Made by a program: the position numbers and the translations under genes. The notes beneath the pieces are model-generated. The model did no database searches. It was not told where the DNA came from and saw only the letters and a program-made list of their open reading frames with translations. DNA of 64,000 bases from Podocnemis expansa (taxonomy: Eukaryota; Chordata; Testudines; Podocnemididae), in contig ML682231.1 of assembly GCA_007922195.1 (NCBI GenBank), positions 539,948-603,947 of the forward strand. Direction: 5' to 3'. Positions 45,232 to 56,548 of this stretch are shown one piece after another. How positions within the stretch are numbered: the stretch's first letter is position 1; each line of letters opens with the position of its first letter.

Positions 45232-46110
45232 CGAATTTTTAAAACTCCCAGCTCCAGGGGAGCTCTCAGCCAGCCAGAAGACTGTCTTCCAGCTGGGTAG
45301 GGACTCTGCCTGCCAGCTGTGAGTGGCTGGTTGCATCCCCGGGGCAGGGCAGCAGCCACGCAGCTTACAGGGAACATTGCCTGACATGTTGGAGATGGTG
45401 TGTGGGTGGCAGGTTACAGGGATGGGAGAAGGAACACAGGGAGATTGTGGAGAAACAAGAAAATGGTGGAATACATGGAGACTGTAGTGTGTGCAAAGCA
45501 CTTGGACTACAGAAACAATGACATGTGTGTCCCTCTAGTCTCTTAGCAGTGCTTCAAAAACATTATTTATGTACACAGGGAATATTCATAGGGAATACAT
45601 ATGAACAAGACAATGCCACTCCTTTGACAACAGAATCATAGAATAGTAGGACTGGATGAGATCACAAGAAGCCATCTAATTCAGTCTCTCTCACTTATGA
45701 TAGGACTAAGTATTATCTCTAGACTATCCTGGACAAGGGGATTTCCAACCTCCTCTTAAAAATCTAGAATTATGGAGATTACACAACCTCCCTAGGCAAT
45801 TTATTCCAGTGCTTAACTACTCTGACCATTCAGAAGTTTTCACTAAAGTCCAAACTATATAGCCTTTGCTATAATTTGTCTGTTGCTTTTAGTTCTATCC
45901 TCAGAGATTAAGAGAACAATTTACATCCCCTTTTCATATAACAATCTCTTATTAACAACTGCTACCTTGTCTGCCCCTCACTCTTCTCTTCTTCTGACTA
46001 AACAAACATTTTTTTTTCCATCTTCCCTTAAAGGTCATGTTTTCTAGACCTTTTCATTTTGTTACTCTTCTCTGGACTTTCTCCAATTTGTCCACATCTT
46101 TAGAGTCCTA

Positions 46111-46745
46111 AATGGATAGAAATGTGGATGTGGATCTAGATTTATGTCCATATCCACTCACTGCCAGTACTTCTCCGAGCCACAATCTTCATGCCAAATT
46201 TTATATGTATCTGCACCCGCACCCAAGCTTGGGCTTACTCAGTTAGCATGATGGTCTTTGATTGGCTCATTCCTCATTTGGCCCTCACCCACTTTTTCTT
46301 TTCCTTGTTTGCAGTTTGTGTGCTGTTCTGTTAATCAGCAATTTCTTTGGCCAATGAAATCTCTGATTAACAGCACAATGCACAAACTGGAAACAAGAAA
46401 AGGAAAAAGCAGGCAGGGCCGATGCGCAGAAGGTGTCCATTGAAAGCCAGTAGGGACTGAGAGAGTCCCACCAAAGGCCAGTATGCTGACTGACTGACAG
46501 ATTCTGATTGGCTGGCAGAGCTGAGCTGGGATTGGCTGGAGTGCTTCCTTTGTCCCCTGTGTGCTGCTGACCTGGATCATAGCAGCAGCTGCAGCGATGG
46601 ATTGCACCCTAGGGAGATAAAAATAAAATCCTCATCTACACTCCAACCTCCAACAATGGGTCTGCAGACATCTGCACCTGCATTCATGGATGTGGATACC
46701 CATGGAATTGACTTAAGGATATACAGGGCTCTGCGCATCTTTCCT
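46111..46745. mobile_element. Unclassified insert with long hairpin, within CR1
   Basis: It is defined by the gap in the CR1 on either side. It contains a large imperfect palindrome (arms 46292-46338 and 46362-46409) and several 'tgattggct' words. No terminal repeats or target duplication could be fixed. No coding potential. Confidence 0.45.
46292..46409. repeat. Imperfect palindrome, arms about 47 bp
   Basis: 'ttttcttttccttgtttgca' followed by 'gtttgtgtgctgttctgtta' pairs with 'taacagcacaatgcacaaac' and 'aaacaagaaaaggaaaa' around a 23-base loop. Mismatches are scattered. Confidence 0.8.
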
Positions 46746-46815
46746 GAAATCTGGCATGCAGAACTAGACACAATATTCCAGTTGAGGCCTAATCAGCAAG
46801 GAACAGAATGGAAGA

Positions 46816-47826
46816 ACTACTTCTGTAGAACTAGAAGACAAACTTAAAATGATGTGTCAAAAACGTATTATTTAACATCACAGTTTGGGAAGAACAAAAT
46901 AGAAATTGCTGTTGACATGCCAACAGATTGACTGAATTCTCAAAATAGAAAAAACATACATTTGAAAAATTAAAGATCCAGTAGAACTAAACTACGTACC
47001 CTTGTAGAGTTACTATGGATTCTGTTTAATTAAAAAGAAATCATAAAGCTATTTCTCTGAGGTACAGTTTGGATGGAACATTTTTGATCCAGTGAAATTT
47101 TATAAAAAGATAGCTGTTCTTTGAAGTTTTCATTGAGAAGGTTGAGTGCAAGAGAGAAAGCTCACACCTTCTAGTGAGACTCAGATTCAACCCCATGTTC
47201 CGCCTGACGCAAGTGAGACTTTCATTGCAGTACATTCTTAATTAGGAAGAGGTCAGCATCCTAAAAACCTTGGACAGAGACAGAGAAAAACCCTCTCAAA
47301 AAGGTTTGGGGTTTATTCAATATGAAATTAAAACAAATTTCAAAATCTCCACATTGCCACCAAAGTTGTAATTTTCTGGCCAGCTCTACTTTCAGTCTAT
47401 CTTCCAGAAAGGCAGCCAGGAATTCTGTTGTCCTGAGCATATGTCCTGTCCTGGGTACAGGATGTGGAGGCTCCTGGCTACAATGAGCAGGTTCTTCTTG
47501 GAGTGGTTTTGTTATACATAGAAGAACTCTATGTAAGCTCAAAAGCTCATCTCTGTCGCCAACAAAAGTTGGCATAGTGAAAGATAATGGCTCATTCACC
47601 TGCATCGCTAATGCATATAGAAAGCAGCAAAGGAGTCAGAGAAACTACTGCTAATTGCCGACTTTGTATGTTCCTCCATTATAGGTTCCCAGGCTGACCC
47701 ATTTTCTTCACTTTGTGTGTAATGCAACATACAGAGAGGCTGCACACAGCAGAATAAGGCAGCACCTGAATTCAAATACTCCCAGTAACACCAAGACAAC
47801 ACTTAAAGGTTGATCACAGCATACAT
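46816..47826. other. Mostly unclassified; possible turtle SINE-like tail
   Basis: The stretch 47525-47612 ('tgtaagctcaaaagctcatc', 'gccaacaaaagttggcatag') resembles a 3' tail common in turtle interspersed repeats (from memory, uncertain). Nothing else is recognised. Confidence 0.35.
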
Positions 47827-47986
47827 CAGTTGTTCTCAACCTTTTGTGGATCGTGACACACACAACAGTGTGTTGTGACCCTACAGGAAACACCAGCCTA
47901 CCCCTCCCAAGCAGAATCCAGCCATTGCCCCAGTTCTCGGTGACACAGTTACTGCCATGTGGTGACACAGTGGTTGAGAACCTCTG
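47827..47986. mobile_element. 160-bp hAT-like MITE
   Basis: The ends 'cagttgttctcaacc' and 'ggttgagaacctctg' form inverted repeats with two mismatches. The motif is typical of short hAT elements. The flanking 8-mers (gcatacat, acttatat) match only partly. Confidence 0.65.
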
Positions 47987-49433
47987 ACTTATATAGTTAA
48001 GGATAGAGGCTATATACATGGATAAACTCTACAACATCTTTGCACACTGGCTCCCTACTTAAAAAGCTGCAAAGCCTCCACCTGGAAAAACAATTTGCAG
48101 ATTGCAAATGGAGACATTAGGCCTCCTGGGAAACCTTACAAAGAAATCAAGAGTGACTTGTTAATGGGAGAGATGTTTATGATCCAAGGAGTAAAGAAAA
48201 CTCGCACTTATGGGCAGGAAAAGAACAGAAGGTGGTTCATCCAAACTAATCAGCTTTATTTACAACTGTAACAAGGGGTAAGAAATGGAAAACAGATGAA
48301 AAATAAAATTGGCTAAACAAATGAAATGTACAAACTAATACAAAGCCCACTCCACATTAAAGATCAGATAAGTTATATAGCTCAGTTACATAAACCTCAG
48401 GAAGGCCTATTGCCACCAATAAGACTCCAGTGACAAGATAAAAGACAAGATGAATAAAGCAAGATTGGAAAGAAATTCTTCAGATAAGGCTGTGAAGTCT
48501 GCTCTAAACTATTACCAAACAGTGTTTTGGTTTCTTTGCTCTCATTTGGGTCTTTCTGAGGAGACTAGATTCAACATTGCTGATAAGATCCTCCCCTCTC
48601 TTGGTTTGGTATTTTCTCCCTAAGTAGTATATGGTTTACTGTATTGGGTTGCCTTAGTAATAGATGGTGGGTTGCTGCTATAGTAATAGATGTAGGTAAA
48701 ACCACTCTGGCTGTTTTTTTAGTTCTCTACTAATAAAGCCACACACTTTCGGGCTCTGCGTTCTGTGTCTGTTTCTAATGTCTTTTAAATACAAGGACTC
48801 TATATAACATAAGCTTTTGTGCATATATCTATAGACTATTGGAGATGGCAGCAAGCAGCCCAGCACAGATGGACAAACTCACACTAATGGCACTCAAGTT
48901 AGTCTGTTAAAATAGCAGTGTGTGCGCCACTTAGCTGGCAGTACAGACTCTGAAGTCCTCTCCACACCTTGGTTCTGAGCTTCGGTGGCTAGCCTGAATC
49001 TCAGCCAGAGCAGCAACATCCACACTCCTACTTTTAGCATGTTAGTTTGAGTCCCACTAGCAGGAATCCAGTCTATATGAGATGGGAATCACTCTCAGAT
49101 TCAATGTATACATATCTTCTGCAACTGCTGACTCAGGGTAAGATACTACCTCTGGCTGAGCCTTTTATTTCTCATAGAGCTCCACTGATGACTCTCCCAA
49201 GCTGCAATGTTATTCTCCTGTAGCCTTTGGGACACACTAGTTAAAGCTGTAAATTCAAACAGCTGGAGATTTTCTGAAAATGATAAAAAATGTACCAGTT
49301 TGCATATTCAATAGGTATGCATTACTTAATTTACACATATTCCCAACTATCAAATCCTTCCCTTCCTCATTCCTCTTCCCCATCAAAATCCAGACATCCT
49401 CTCTGTCAAAGCCAAGATTTTGCTTTATGTTAG
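47987..49433. other. Unclassified, with LTR-like and MITE-like pieces
   Basis: On the plus strand 'ctactaataaagccacacac' (about 48728-48747), followed by a short GC-rich stretch, looks like an LTR polyadenylation region. At about 48900-49125 words such as 'ctgaatctcagccagagcag' and 'gtatacatatc' resemble another MITE of the tgtctacac group. Neither is delimited. Confidence 0.3.
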
Positions 49434-50025
49434 AATCATAGAGCTGGAAGGCACCTCATGAGGTCATCTAGTCCAACCCCCTACTGAAAGCAGGGCTACT
49501 CCCACTAAACCATCCCAGCCAGGGTTTTGTCAACCAGGTCTTAAAAGTTTCCAAAGATGGAGATTCCACTGCCTCCCTATGTAACCCATTTCAATGCTTC
49601 ACTGCCCTCTTAATGAGAAAATGTTTCCTAATACCCAACCTAGACCACCTCATCTGCAACTTAAAACTATTGTCCATTGTTCTGTCCTCTGTCACCACTG
49701 AGAATATGATACCTCCTTCTTCTTTGGAGCTCCCCTTCAGATAGTTGATTGTAGTTATCAAATCCCTCTTCAGTCTTCTCTTATGCAGACTAAATAAGCC
49801 AAGTTCCTTCAGTCTATCCTCAAAAGACATGGGCCTCAGTCCTCTAATCATTCTTGTTGCCCTCTGTTGGGCTCCTCCTAAATTTGTTCACATCCTTTCT
49901 GTAGTGTGGAGCCCAAAACTGGACACAATATTTCAGATGCAGCCTCACCAGTGCTGAATAAAGGGGAATAATTATATCCCTCCATCTGCTGGCAACACTC
50001 CTACTGATGCAGCCCAATATGGCAA
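49434..50025 (-). mobile_element. CR1 3' end, antisense
   Basis: The reversed tail 'tcatagagctggaaggcacc' begins at 49437. The minus frame 49851-49591 gives the RT C-terminus ('[20 protein letters not shown]', 'VVTEDRTMDNSFKLQM'). It ends near 50025 at 'gatgcagcccaatatgg'. It is truncated 5' and broken. Confidence 0.88.
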
Positions 50026-51728
50026 TAGTACCTTCTCACTCCAGCTCTCTGTTTCAAGTGTCTTCCAAGCTCCTTTGAATTCTTGACTATACATTGTGCT
50101 ATATGATGCTAGGTAGTTTGAAAACTCGGATTCTAGATGTTTCAAACTGGATATCCAAAATAAGTGAACACTTCTGACCTTAAATTTTCTGTGCATGAGA
50201 GCTCCATATACAAAATAGGGACACTATCACTCTTTTACCTCACAGGGTTTTGTGAAAATAAATTAATTAAAATCTGTGAAATCCTCATTCACTATAGTTG
50301 TGAGCTCTGCAGAAAAGCCAATGGGAAAATACATGGTCATTAGAGCAGGGTTGAATACTGTGCTATAAAGTAGACATAGGTTGCCCATTGACCAGTAAAG
50401 AGAAAACAAAAAGTGAACACCTCCTACTCTGTGTATTGAATAAAGCAGGACATCCTGTGTGGAAAATGGTATGTAAGCAAGTGATTACATCCTGAATCAT
50501 AATATGTAGTCCATTTGGGGTTGAATTAAGTTTGAACCAGGAACCATAATTTTGGACATATGCAAAATTCTGAGTGCTTGAATTTCCAAGCTTCTACAAA
50601 ATGTTCTTTTTAAACTTTTTTAGTGTGTGTAATTAATATATGCTGAAGTGGGAGTTATAACATTGAGCATATCAAAGATAGCTCACTTATTGATCACTGT
50701 AATACTGTGATGGTCAAACAGGAATATAGAATGCAGCCTGCATGCTCAATGAATTAATCTCACACACATTTATTTTTAAGTCTTAAATTATTTCTTAAAA
50801 ACTGTTCCTGAACACAGTCTGTATTTAAAACAGAGAAATGTATCTGTGTTTCAGTGTCATCTTGTATTGTCTACAATTAGCATATGAAATATGTATTGAA
50901 ATCTTCTGAAAAACAGTAAAAATGAAAGAGGGAGAGGGAACTTAGAAATCCAACAGAGGTTCTCTTGAGGGAAATAAATGGAATTTAATCTAAAGGGAAA
51001 TGCTGACACTGTATCAGAAGATCATCATGTGTGCTGAAAAGGAAAGACCAAGAGAAAAGGATGATCTATGGCTAGATAAAACATTCTTGAAAAGATTTCT
51101 TGACCATAAATGAAAGAATTCAACTGCTTGACAGGGAAAATATATATTACCTGAATGACTATACTCTATTTCATTTGAAATACTGAACAATCTCTACCCC
51201 CGTGAGTTCAGTTCAATGAAAAATACCTTGGAATATGTTTGCAGAAGCCCTGAAACTGAATTTGGAGGGAACTCTGTGGTGATATGCAAGTGTCTGGCTA
51301 TGTAAAACCGAGTATATTTTTTCCTCTTTTTATTTTAAATTCTGACTGAGTCAGGTTTACTGATATAATGTTGAAATAGGATAATTTAATGATCCATGTA
51401 CATTTATTTCAATTTAGAGGTTAGCATAGAGTTAGATCAAATAGAATGAAACTAACGCTCATGGTGTAATAGAATAATAAATCTGCAGTCAGACCAAAAG
51501 TAAACACGAACAGTTAGCACAGCAACTTTTATGGTCAGAAGTCAGTGAAAAGGAAATATTTATAGTTGACCCAAAAGAAATGGTGATTTGAAGGTACTAA
51601 GTGGCAATTCAATTTATGTGATTAGGCTAATTAATGGAAATTAATCAAAAAGTTTTGCAGATGCCAATATATGGGAAACAATATTTGATTCAGGAAAATA
51701 AGTACAGTGAAGGCACGAAGGGAGGGAG
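50026..51728. other. AT-rich unique DNA
   Basis: No repeat family, exon or RNA gene recognised. Confidence 0.45.
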
Positions 51729-51843
51729 CAGGGCCAACTCAACCATAAACACAACTAGGAGGTTGCTTTGTTAACAATATTTTTTTTTTGTTGTTCTTAA
51801 TGGAGAACAGTGGGTCCAGAAGGTCTCCCCAAACTTCTGAGTT

Positions 51844-52902
51844 TGTCACCTCAGGCCAGCCAGGTTTCAAAGAAATTATGGAGGCAGATCTGATTTTGTA
51901 CCACAGGTTTATTAAAAGGACAGGAGAAAGGGTTTAACATATGGGAACACAATACCTTATCATAACATAACCCTTATTATCTACATATACCTTAACACCC
52001 CTATTACCTAAATAAAGAACATAACAAGTAGATGACTAGTTCACCCTGGGGTGGGTGGTCACACCCCTGTAAAGGCCCAATCGATTCTTTCCCCACCTTC
52101 CTCCCTGCCTAGCCAAGGGCCCTCTGATAATCACGGTTTTCGTTCGCCTAAGCGATGCTGTACTCCATGCAGGGTCCCATGCTGTCCTCAGGGTCCTGAG
52201 AAAGAAGGTCCTAACTTGGGGCCTCTTCTTCTGGCCACTGGGGCCGGGATCCTTAATCAACAGTCCGTTCACCCCAGATCAAAGTCCACTTCAGTGCCTC
52301 CTGCCTAGGCCACTGATCTTCAGGGTCTCCTGCAGACTGTCTTCTTCAGGCCTGCCAGGAGTGCTCAGATTAGATGTTGAGCTGCTAATACCAAGCATCA
52401 GTCACTCAAGCCAGCTCAGTCTCTGAGAGCCTCCGAGATCTTCAAGCAATCCAAATGCCTCAGGCATGCAGTCCAAAATGCGGAGAAAAGCTTAATCAGT
52501 CTAAGTGCTGGGCAGAGTGGGGGGGGGGGTGAGAGAGAGAGAGAGAGAGAGAGCGCGCGCGCCCTGTCTCCTCAGCGGGCACCCCTTAAATACTTTGTCC
52601 CCCAGCCAATCAGTGTTGGGCCTTTTTGCGCCGAAACAGCTCTCCCCCTTGCTTCCATGAGGAATCTTCTCGAAAGAAGCAGCCCATGTGATCCCTCAGC
52701 CTCTGCTTATTTGCCTGTCTCCAGGCAGACTCACAGATCTTGGCAAGCTGCCAAGTATTGCCATTAGTTACATATATGAAACTATACTAACTCACTCTAT
52801 TCTTAAACAGAGTTATGCCAACTTCTTACCTATTACAGTTAGATCAATTTTTGCTGGGGAGGAACAGCATTAAAGAATCCCCACACATTATAACATATTA
52901 CA
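51844..52902 (-). mobile_element. Probable solo LTR of an endogenous retrovirus-type element
   Basis: On the minus strand: a TATA-like 'tatttaag' with an inverted CCAAT box upstream (about 52586-52612), then a (GC)n/(GA)n-rich leader, an AATAAA signal near 51908-51913 and the end 'ggcctgaggtgaca' at 51844. TG/CA-type termini fit a 5' end near 52902. No gag, pol or env lies alongside, so it is a solo LTR. I could not fix the short target duplication; the 5' border is approximate. Confidence 0.5.
52519..52562. repeat. G-run, (GA)n and (GC)n simple repeats
   Basis: Contiguous G12, (GA)11 and (GC)5 tracts lie within the LTR leader. Z-DNA or slippage-prone sequence. Confidence 0.9.
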
Positions 52903-53105
52903 ATCCAAACAAACAACATTCAAACAGGTCATATTATACTGGAAAAATCCTCTACAGCTTAGGGTGCCAGGCTTTGAGGAGTGACAAAATAGATTGAAGT
53001 AATTTTTTGTTCTCTATCTAAAAATATATTAATATTATCATTTGTTGGGAGGGGGACCAAAGTCATGGTGCACTTAGAGCACCAAAAACTCTTAGGACAG
53101 CCCTG

Positions 53106-54698
53106 GGACGGAGAGATGTTTAAAGGATAGCTATTTCATGGGTAAAAACATGTGAAAAGAATACATGTAGAACAATATTAGAAATTCCCTCAAAAAAGAG
53201 CTAGGCAAGTTAGCTAACCATTCAAGTTTTCAAGCTTTAGTCTTATGAAACACACTTGCAACTGCACTTTGTGTTGGTGGCTTCAGTAGGATACAGAGAA
53301 CTTTCATTTAGCAGTTGCATTTTTCCTCTTTAACGCAATAGAAGTATTGATAACTCTCACGGATTTATTGTGAGTTTCTGATATTTCATGAATTACTTAA
53401 AACCACATTGCCTGGAATTTCGTGATTATGCATTTTCAAAAAAAAAAAAAAAAAAATCAGTACTTTTCCATCCCTGATGGACTGTGAAAATATGAACTCT
53501 AGAAGCGAGAAGTCAAATAAATTAAAAGACTAATAAAAAGAAGCCCATATTTATTTTAGAACTCATGATTTTTGAATACATGGGACTGGCGAAGCTGCAA
53601 TTACTGTAGGTTGCTTCAGTTTGCAATATCCCATCCATCCAAGACACAGGATGACTTTCAATTTCCATAGCTACATAACTCATTCCTATGTAATGGCAAC
53701 TGCTTCACACATGTTCACTGATAGATTGACATATCCTAGTAGTTGTCTTCCTCTTTTCTTTTCTGATATTTGGATTAGCACTGTTTTCATTAATTTTATG
53801 TAGAATGTTTAGCAGTGACTATATGTTTTACACTAGTTTTCCTTAAGAACGTCAGAAGTTTCTCTGGCATAAATTGACTTAGTGTCTGATATTTCTTGTC
53901 TGGAAGTTGCATGCAGCAAACATGTTTGTTTTTTTGCTAATAGCAGTAATATTTAAAGCCATTAACTCTTGTTGCATTGTGTGTGTATGTTATTTTATTT
54001 TTTGCTTTACTTCTAAACAAAATGAATAAAAAGTTCTCTGTGCCATGCATTCTAAGTCATGTACAACAGGTGGGAACATTAGACCTGCTGCCAAACTTTA
54101 AACCAGACCTTCACTGTTCATGTATCCTGACCAAAACTTAGCAACCAAAAATAGTATCTGCTGACCGCTTTAGCTGCAAACTGAAGGTGGTTTTCAGGAA
54201 ATATTGCCAACAATTTGGTTTGTTAAGGTTGTAGTACAATTGTATGGAAAGGCAGCATTATACAATAACTCTGGTTTGTGCATTAATCTTCTGTAGTTTC
54301 ACAGCACCTAAAGCTTGTGTTATTCTACACATTCATAGAATCCTTTAATATATGCAGAAAAGGCAATACCAACAAAAGATCATATTCAATCTCTGATGAC
54401 ATTTCCTTTGCTGTAACAAGAGCCCCAGGCAAAATAGAGAATGTGAAACTACAGTTCAGGTCTAATGAGTTTTATACCTTCAGTGCAGTTGTGTTAATGC
54501 TTCAGTGCTTTGACATCTTTCATATGGTTTAGTTCCAAGGTTACAGTGATAAGATACTAGCTGCAAAGGATTGCTTCTCTCCTCAGGCCCCATGGCACCA
54601 AGTCTCCTAGCTACCCCTGTGACACAACTGACTTCATGGGGAAAAAAAAAAAAAACAACAAAAAAAAAAAACCCTACAGTCTATCAGTGGTCTCCCAG
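53106..54698. other. AT-rich DNA without recognised features
   Basis: It contains A-runs at 53438-53455 and 54643-54671. The 71-codon ORF at 54317-54532 has no recognisable domain and no splice support. Confidence 0.45.
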
Positions 54699-54976
54699 AA
54701 CTTCCAAAGGGGCAGCCATCTTAGTCTACTCCAGCAAAAAAAAAACCCAAGGAGTTGCGTGGCTCTTAAAGACTAACAGATTTATTTTTCACATGAGCTT
54801 CCGTGGGAGAAAATCCAATTTCATCAGATGCTTTGAAGATGGGGGAACTTACAGAATGGAACGCTCCTCCATCTTCAAAGCATCTGTCAAAGTGGGATTT
54901 TTCTCCCATGAAAGCTCATGCAAAACATAAATCTGTTACTCTAAGTGCCACATGACTCCTTGTTTGTTTTCTCCTA
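54699..54976. mobile_element. PLE terminal repeat (hairpin) upstream of the PLE coding copy
   Basis: The left arm (54714-54858: 'gtggctcttaaagactaaca', 'catgagcttccgtgggagaa') is an imperfect complement of the right arm (54868-54975: 'tctcccatgaaagctcatgc', 'aagtgccacatgactcc'). The coding remnant begins right after, so it is the 5' terminal repeat or a tandem-copy junction, as is usual for Penelope elements. Confidence 0.78.
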
Positions 54977-56345
54977 GAAAACACCATCCTAGCCACTATG
55001 GATGTTGACGCCCTCTACACCAACATTGCTCACAAAGATGGACTACAAGCCATCAGGAACAGTTTCTAGGATGATGACACGGCCTACCTGGTAACTGAAC
55101 TTTGTCCTGACCCACAACTACTTCAGATTTGGGGATGACCTATACCTCCAAGTCAGTGGCATAGCTATGGGTACCCGCATGTCTCCACAGTATGCCAACA
55201 TCTTTATGGCCAACCTAGAACATCGCTTCCTTGAATCTCATCCACTATTGCCTCTCCTTTATCTACCCTGCATTGATGACATTTTCATCATCTGGATGCA
55301 CGGGAAAGACTCACTGGAAGAATTCCACTGAGATTTCAACAATTCACACCCCACCATCAACCTCAGCCTGGATATGTCCACACAAGAAATCCACTTCTTG
55401 GACACTACTGTATGTGTAATGGATAGACACATTAACACTACCCTGTACCAAAAACCAACTGACTGCAATGCATACCTGCATGCCTCCAGCTTTCAGCTGG
55501 GACACACGAGATGACCCATCATTTACAGATAAGCTTTAAGGCACAACAGAATCTGCTCCAATCCCTCAGAGACTAATACCTACAAAATCACTACCAGGCA
55601 TTCCTGAAACTACAGTACCCACCTGGGGAAGTGCAAAAACAAATGTACAGAGCCAGACATGCACCCAGGAGCCACCTACTAGAGGAGAGACCTGACAGAA
55701 AAAACAACAAACCACCACTGGTCATTACCTACAGTACCCAACTTGACTCTCTCCAAAACATCATCAAAGATCTACAACCTATCCTAGAAGATGATCCTAT
55801 ATTCTCTCAAGCTTTGGGAGGTATGCCTGTCCTGGATTACAGACACCCCCCAACATGAAGCAAATGCTTGCCAGCAAACAAACACCATACAACAAGAACA
55901 CCAACTCTGGAACCTATCCTTGCAACAAACCCTGTTGCCAACTCTGCTCGCACATCAACTCCAGTACTACCATCACAGGGCCTAACCACATCAGTCACAC
56001 CATCAGGGGCTCATTCACCTGTACATGCACTAATGTGATATATGCAATCATGTGCCAGCAATGCACTCAGCCATGTATATTGGCCAAACCAGACTGTCCT
56101 TGAGTAAAAAGATAAATGGACACAAAACAGACATAAAAAATGGCAACATCCATAAACCAGTAGAACAACACTTCAATCTCTATGGACACTCAGTAGCAGA
56201 CTTGAAAGTTGCCATACTTCAGAAAAAGAACTTCAAAAATAGACTGCAGTGTGAAACTGCAGAGCTGGAGCTAATCTGCAAGTTTGACACAATCAGACTG
56301 GGTCTAAATGGGGACTTGGAATGGTTAACACATTACAAAAAGTGA
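54977..56345 (+). pseudogene. Penelope-like element RT plus GIY-YIG endonuclease (broken)
   Basis: The reading starts inside the RT: 'LATMDVDALYTNIAHKDG' (first catalytic Asp block), then 'AMGTRMSPQYANIFMANLE', and 'LPCIDDIFIIW', which keeps the IDD motif but has Cys for the usual Tyr. Then 'STQEIHFLDTTV', a Cys-rich linker (PCNKPCCQLC, about 55910-55940), and the GIY-YIG domain: 'NVIYAIMCQQC' (GIY block) and, after a frameshift near 56085, 'MYIGQTRLSL' (YIG and catalytic-type Arg), 'PVEQHFNLYGHSV' and 'ETAELELICKFD' (Glu). PLE enzymes prime at DNA nicks with the GIY-YIG nuclease. The N-terminal RT is missing; multiple stops and frameshifts. Confidence 0.9.
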
Positions 56346-56548
56346 TTCATCTGTTCACACATTCTCTCCCTTTGATCAATTGGTGAGAATGAGTCCCATC
56401 TGCTCTGAACTGACTCTGCTAACACTTACCCTTGGCCACCTTGGCACATGTACATATACCTCTCAATGGTACTTTCCACTTCATGCATCTGATGAAGTGG
56501 GCTGGAGCTTACGAAAGCTTATTCCCAAAGAAATCTGTTAGTCTATAA
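56346..56548 (+). mobile_element. PLE 3' UTR and terminal repeat, left part
   Basis: After the stop codon come a spacer and the terminal motif 'gcatctgatgaagtgggc', 'gaaagcttattcccaaagaa', 'tctgttagtctataa'. The expected continuation 'ggtgccacaggactcttgtt' is found at 58818, on the far side of the hAT insertion. Confidence 0.88.

Larger units (their letters stand above)
38667..45379 (-). mobile_element. GC-rich hAT-like element interrupted by a DIRS retrotransposon
   Basis: The outer ends are 'caatgatccctctaagg' (38667) and the complement-type 'cttacagggaacattg' (to 45379). The flanks carry cctgact (38660-38666) and cctgacat (45380-45387), an 8-bp target duplication with one base lost on the left. 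Host sequence is 38667-39044 plus 45232-45379; the rest is the DIRS element. Read in reverse, 45379-45232 aligns with 6412-6570, and 39044-38667 with the rest of that copy. Confidence 0.72.
45630..46815 (-). mobile_element. Old L3-like CR1 3' end, split by a foldback insert
   Basis: The reversed CR1 tail starts at 'agaatcatagaatagtagg' (45632) and runs through the RT C-terminus to 'ccaatttgtccacatct' (about 46100). The next expected CR1 bases ('gaactagacacaatattcca' then 'gttgaggcctaatcagc') appear only at about 46760. The 620-bp gap is an insertion. Confidence 0.72.
51729..53105. mobile_element. hAT-like element containing a solo LTR
   Basis: It starts 'cagggccaactcaacc' and ends 'cttaggacagccctg'. 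The flanks are ggagggag (51721-51728) and ggacggag (53106-53113), 7 of 8 identical, as for a hAT target duplication. The inverted repeats are weak beyond the first six bases. Most of the interior (51844 to about 52902) is a later LTR insertion. Confidence 0.6.
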
